The position numbers and the translations under genes are program-made. From Candidatus Thalassarchaeum betae (GTDB lineage Archaea > Thermoplasmatota > Poseidoniia > Poseidoniales > Thalassarchaeaceae), in the NCBI GenBank assembly GCA_003193925.1, contig PSPG01000011.1:1-54964 (forward strand): a DNA stretch of 54,964 bases, in the 5' to 3' direction. Positions 52,156-54,964 of this stretch are shown piece after piece (position 1 is the stretch's first letter; each line of letters begins with the position of its first letter). The notes below the pieces were generated by a model, which ran no database searches, was not told the origin of the DNA, and was given only the letters and a program-made list of their open reading frames with translations.

Positions 52156-54964
52156 ATGCAGGCCGTTTCTGCTGTGGATGTATACTCGCCCTTGTCTCGC
52201 AAGAGGCGTTCTGCCGTCGCCTTCAGCGCCATGCTCCTGCTGGCATCCTATGCCGCCTTCGAGTTCGGGATGTGGGAGGCTCTGGCCACCACCGATGCGG
52301 ACGGCGACGGTCTGACCTACGGCTTGGAGTTCTACATCAACACCCAGCCCCAGGACTGGGACTCTGACGACGACGGCCTGCCAGACGGATGGGAGTGGCA
52401 GTACGGTCTCAACCCCCTTTCCGCTTCGGGCGACAACGGCTCCACCGGCGACCCCGACGGAGATGCCTTCACCAATCTCAACGAGTATCAGTACTCCATC
52501 CCGTCAGGATGGGACTCACCCTCGACTCCCTCTGTGCTCGACAACGGCGTCTGGTGGAACGGCACCGTGCCTACCAGGAACTGGGACGAGGAGAGCGCCA
52601 TGCAGATCATCCAGGGCGCTGGCTCCGACGGCGCTGACGAGGATCCGATGGGCAATATCTGCAACGACCAGTTTGACAACGACCATGACGGTCTGGTCGA
52701 CACCTTCGACCCCGACGGCGACGGTGACGCCGACTGCTCGAGCGATGACGACGACGGCGACGGCGCCATCGACGAGGACCCAGACGGTTGGGACACCGAC
52801 GGCGACGGCATGCCCGATGGATGGGAGGTGGCCAACGGCCTCGACCCGACTTCCAACTCCAACATGGACGGCGCCAACGGCGACCCCGACGGCGACGGCC
52901 TCCCCAACCTCTGGGAGTACGTCAACCCGACATGGGGCACCCGGAACGGCTCGACCAACCCGCCTACCCAGTACTTCAGGCCGGGACCGTTCAACATGAC
53001 GGCCACCGAGTCGCCGTGCAACCCGATCCTCGGACTCGGTCCCGGCGGCTGCGTGATATTCACCGCCGAGGTCGACGGCATTACCCGGACCGACCCGAAC
53101 AACAACGACACTGACGGGGACGGTCTGAACGACTCCTACGAGGCCTTCATCCTGCTCACCGACCCGACCGCGGTCGACACCGACGGCGACGGCATCTGGG
53201 ACGGTGTCGAGGTCAACGGCGCGTACGGCGACCCGCCGCTACCCACAGATCCCAGGAACAACAACACCGATGGCGACCAGTTCGACGACGGTGAGGAGGA
53301 TGTGAACGGCAACGGCGTGGTCGATCCGGGAGAGACCGATCCGACGAGGATAGAGGATTCGGGCGATATCGACAACGACGGCCTCGACAACTGGGAGGAG
53401 AACATGACCTGCACCCTGTGGAACGTCACGGATACCGATGGAGGAGGGGTCAATGACGGAGACGAGCTGTCGTTCGCCCATTCCACTGATCCCTGCCTCT
53501 CTGTGGTGGAGATCGAGAAGCAGATAATCTCGTGGGACTCTGCCAACTCCATACTCGCTCTCAACTCGACGAGCGGATTGAATCCCAATCCGATCGACTG
53601 GAGGCAGCATGGCGCACCGATGGGGTACTATGTCTCGACAAACGGCAGTCGGACCCCATTCATGTACGAGTCTATTCAATTCGATACTCTGCGCAGTGTG
53701 GACGTTGCCAAACCGAATGATGCCTCAACCGTGGTCTTCCTCAATTTCTCGTGGTGCTGGAACGCTACCGCCGGGGCATTCAACGAGCCGCACTGCGACG
53801 ATGACTATCCGGATACCGATGGCGACGGTCTGGCCGACTGGGAGGAGTTTTTGAGCACCTGGGGGTACCTGTCTCTGCCGAACATGTCCGACACCGACGG
53901 CGACGGTGTCGACGACCTGAATGAGATACTCAACCAGACAGATCCCAGCATCCCCTGTGACAATAATCTGGACAGTGACGGCGACGGCCTGAACAACTAC
54001 TTCGAGAACACCACCGGATGCCCCCTGAATTTCGGCATGGGGGGCAACGGGACTCTAGATACGTACTACACCATGTGGAACGTCACCGACACCGACAACG
54101 GAGGGGTGGGTGACGGGCAGGAGTATGTCGACGGGACCAACCCGCAGAACAACTCCGCGGATGACCTCAACCCGTTGGACACCGATGGCGACGGCATCCC
54201 CGACACCATCGAGCAGCAGATTGGCACCGACTGGAGGGACCCCGACACCGATGGCGGAGGGGTTCCCGACGGACAGGAGTGCCCACCTGAGTACTGGGAC
54301 ATCGGATGCGTGGATGCAGACGGCAATCCGTGGGACCCGACCGACGACATAGACGACAATATGCTGTACTTCATCGCCGTGAACACATCGTCCGGCGTCG
54401 ACCCGGCCCAGAGGCATTACTGGAGATGGCACACCTACGACAGCTACACCGGGGTGTCATGGGGCGTCAATATCACCTTGGTCGGCTATACCCAGATGTT
54501 CCCTGAGTGGTCGACCACACAGGGTGTCGCAGACTCGTTCTTCTGGAGTGGCTCCGAGGTCCTCGGGTGGACGATCGGTTACAAGTCGGACGGTATCATG
54601 GGGCCCGGAGAGGAGTTGATAGCCCCCTACAATGCGGTCAATTTCACCAGTTGGCTGGACAGCGGGGCCGGGTTGAATTTCTCCAACTTCACTCGTGACA
54701 TCCTGATCGACCAGTCCGCCATCGACACCCTCTATGTCACCGCTCCTCAAGTCATCTTCGGACCTCAGATCACCGACAACTCCACAGCCTTCTCAGGCAG
54801 CAGTTACGCCTACGACCTGCCCGCTGACTTCCTGTTCAGGAGCAGTTCGTATGTCGACGCCGTCACCCAGACGGTGATCAACGAGTCAGGTGCGTTCTCC
54901 GCTTGGGACAAGGTATTGGCGTTACAGGATTACCTGATCAACGGCAACAGCAGCACCAAGTTCA
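52156..54964 (+). CDS. giant exported protein with thrombospondin-type-3 Ca repeats and start of a transglutaminase-like region (3' cut)
   Basis: The open frame starts at ATG 52156 (an in-frame TAG at 52135 excludes longer starts) and runs out of the window after 936 codons. A signal/anchor helix (about 18-36) is followed by about fifteen Asp-rich repeats of the DTDGDGxxDxxE type between residues ~45 and ~730, including DTDGGGVPDGQE variants; these bind calcium in thrombospondin type 3-like domains. After about residue 735 a non-repeat domain begins, and the last residues (FSAWDKVLALQDYL) look like the N-terminal edge of a transglutaminase-like domain, whose catalytic part would lie beyond the window. 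Many N-x-S/T sequons are present. It follows the CARDB-like protein by 82 bases and may form a surface structure with it. Confidence 0.85.
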   Translation, partial: MQAVSAVDVYSPLSRKRRSAVAFSAMLLLASYAAFEFGMWEALATTDADGDGLTYGLEFYINTQPQDWDSDDDGLPDGWEWQYGLNPLSASGDNGSTGDPDGDAFTNLNEYQYSIPSGWDSPSTPSVLDNGVWWNGTVPTRNWDEESAMQIIQGAGSDGADEDPMGNICNDQFDNDHDGLVDTFDPDGDGDADCSSDDDDGDGAIDEDPDGWDTDGDGMPDGWEVANGLDPTSNSNMDGANGDPDGDGLPNLWEYVNPTWGTRNGSTNPPTQYFRPGPFNMTATESPCNPILGLGPGGCVIFTAEVDGITRTDPNNNDTDGDGLNDSYEAFILLTDPTAVDTDGDGIWDGVEVNGAYGDPPLPTDPRNNNTDGDQFDDGEEDVNGNGVVDPGETDPTRIEDSGDIDNDGLDNWEENMTCTLWNVTDTDGGGVNDGDELSFAHSTDPCLSVVEIEKQIISWDSANSILALNSTSGLNPNPIDWRQHGAPMGYYVSTNGSRTPFMYESIQFDTLRSVDVAKPNDASTVVFLNFSWCWNATAGAFNEPHCDDDYPDTDGDGLADWEEFLSTWGYLSLPNMSDTDGDGVDDLNEILNQTDPSIPCDNNLDSDGDGLNNYFENTTGCPLNFGMGGNGTLDTYYTMWNVTDTDNGGVGDGQEYVDGTNPQNNSADDLNPLDTDGDGIPDTIEQQIGTDWRDPDTDGGGVPDGQECPPEYWDIGCVDADGNPWDPTDDIDDNMLYFIAVNTSSGVDPAQRHYWRWHTYDSYTGVSWGVNITLVGYTQMFPEWSTTQGVADSFFWSGSEVLGWTIGYKSDGIMGPGEELIAPYNAVNFTSWLDSGAGLNFSNFTRDILIDQSAIDTLYVTAPQVIFGPQITDNSTAFSGSSYAYDLPADFLFRSSSYVDAVTQTVINESGAFSAWDKVLALQDYLINGNSSTKF

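Noticed and set aside
52300-54300. Repeated GACACCGATGGCGACGGC-like segments as a possible DNA repeat or CRISPR-like array
   Set aside because: The repeats are imperfect, irregularly spaced and in frame, encoding Ca-binding DTDGDG motifs; they are protein repeats.

Overview
The window reads as a chromosome segment of a marine planktonic archaeon, most likely Marine Group II (Poseidoniia, Thermoplasmatota). The archaeal evidence is in the housekeeping genes: class I lysyl-tRNA synthetase, archaeal release factor aRF1 with NIKS and GGQ motifs, aIF2 beta, the tRNA methyltransferase aTrm56, a NOG1-type GTPase, a GfcR-like regulator, archaeal-type UMP kinase and a tRNA-Leu without encoded CCA. The Marine Group II assignment is an inference from this gene mix plus the huge Ca-repeat surface protein, the bacterial-style lipoylated 2-oxoacid dehydrogenase and the folate genes. 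Most of the window is GC-rich; the first ~2.8 kb is clearly AT-richer.

Layout. 1-3139: a polar amino-acid ABC importer (AapQ-like permease with a frameshift, AapM-like permease, ATPase); base composition switches inside the ATPase gene at its signature motif. 3204-12170: MscS channel, NAD kinase, a lipoprotein, an ABC exporter, two small membrane proteins, a YqiJ/flotillin (YqiK) pair and a thiolase. 12240-19255: two DUF2061 membrane proteins, a molybdopterin oxidoreductase with a fused ferredoxin/NrfD membrane subunit, a TraB-family protein and dihydropteroate synthase. 19311-37009: a dense information-processing and nucleotide block (aTrm56, CarA, CarB, LysRS, GfcR-like, dUTPase, aIF2 beta, NOG1, UMP kinase, aRF1, ArgRS), with a small redox/pterin cluster, tiny zinc-ribbon genes and membrane proteins between. 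37066-39777: peroxiredoxin, M28 peptidase, UbiX. 39821-47668 (minus strand): class V aminotransferase, LipB, E3, E2, E1 beta, E1 alpha and LipA, a full lipoylated 2-oxoacid dehydrogenase with its own lipoate synthesis. 47771-49019: a pteridine-reductase-like SDR, FolB-like protein and tRNA-Leu(UAA). 49137-54964: two large exported proteins, the second cut by the window end.

How it fits together. The genes describe an aerobic heterotroph that takes up amino acids, hydrolyses peptides (M28), oxidises branched-chain or similar 2-oxoacids through a lipoylated complex to acyl-CoA (with a thiolase nearby), and makes its own folate (FolP, FolB, SDR, pterin dehydratase) and lipoate. The Mo/Fe-S/NrfD complex suggests an extra quinone-linked redox reaction of unknown substrate. 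Genes are packed tightly: ATGA overlaps, two convergent pairs whose stop codons meet as TGATCA, and no intergenic stretch over about 300 bases. Many starts have a TATA-like element (TTGAAG, TTGAAA, GGTTAA) about 27-30 bases upstream, which fits leaderless transcripts; several promoters also carry short perfect palindromes.

No CRISPR array, insertion sequence, integrase, rRNA or replication origin was seen.
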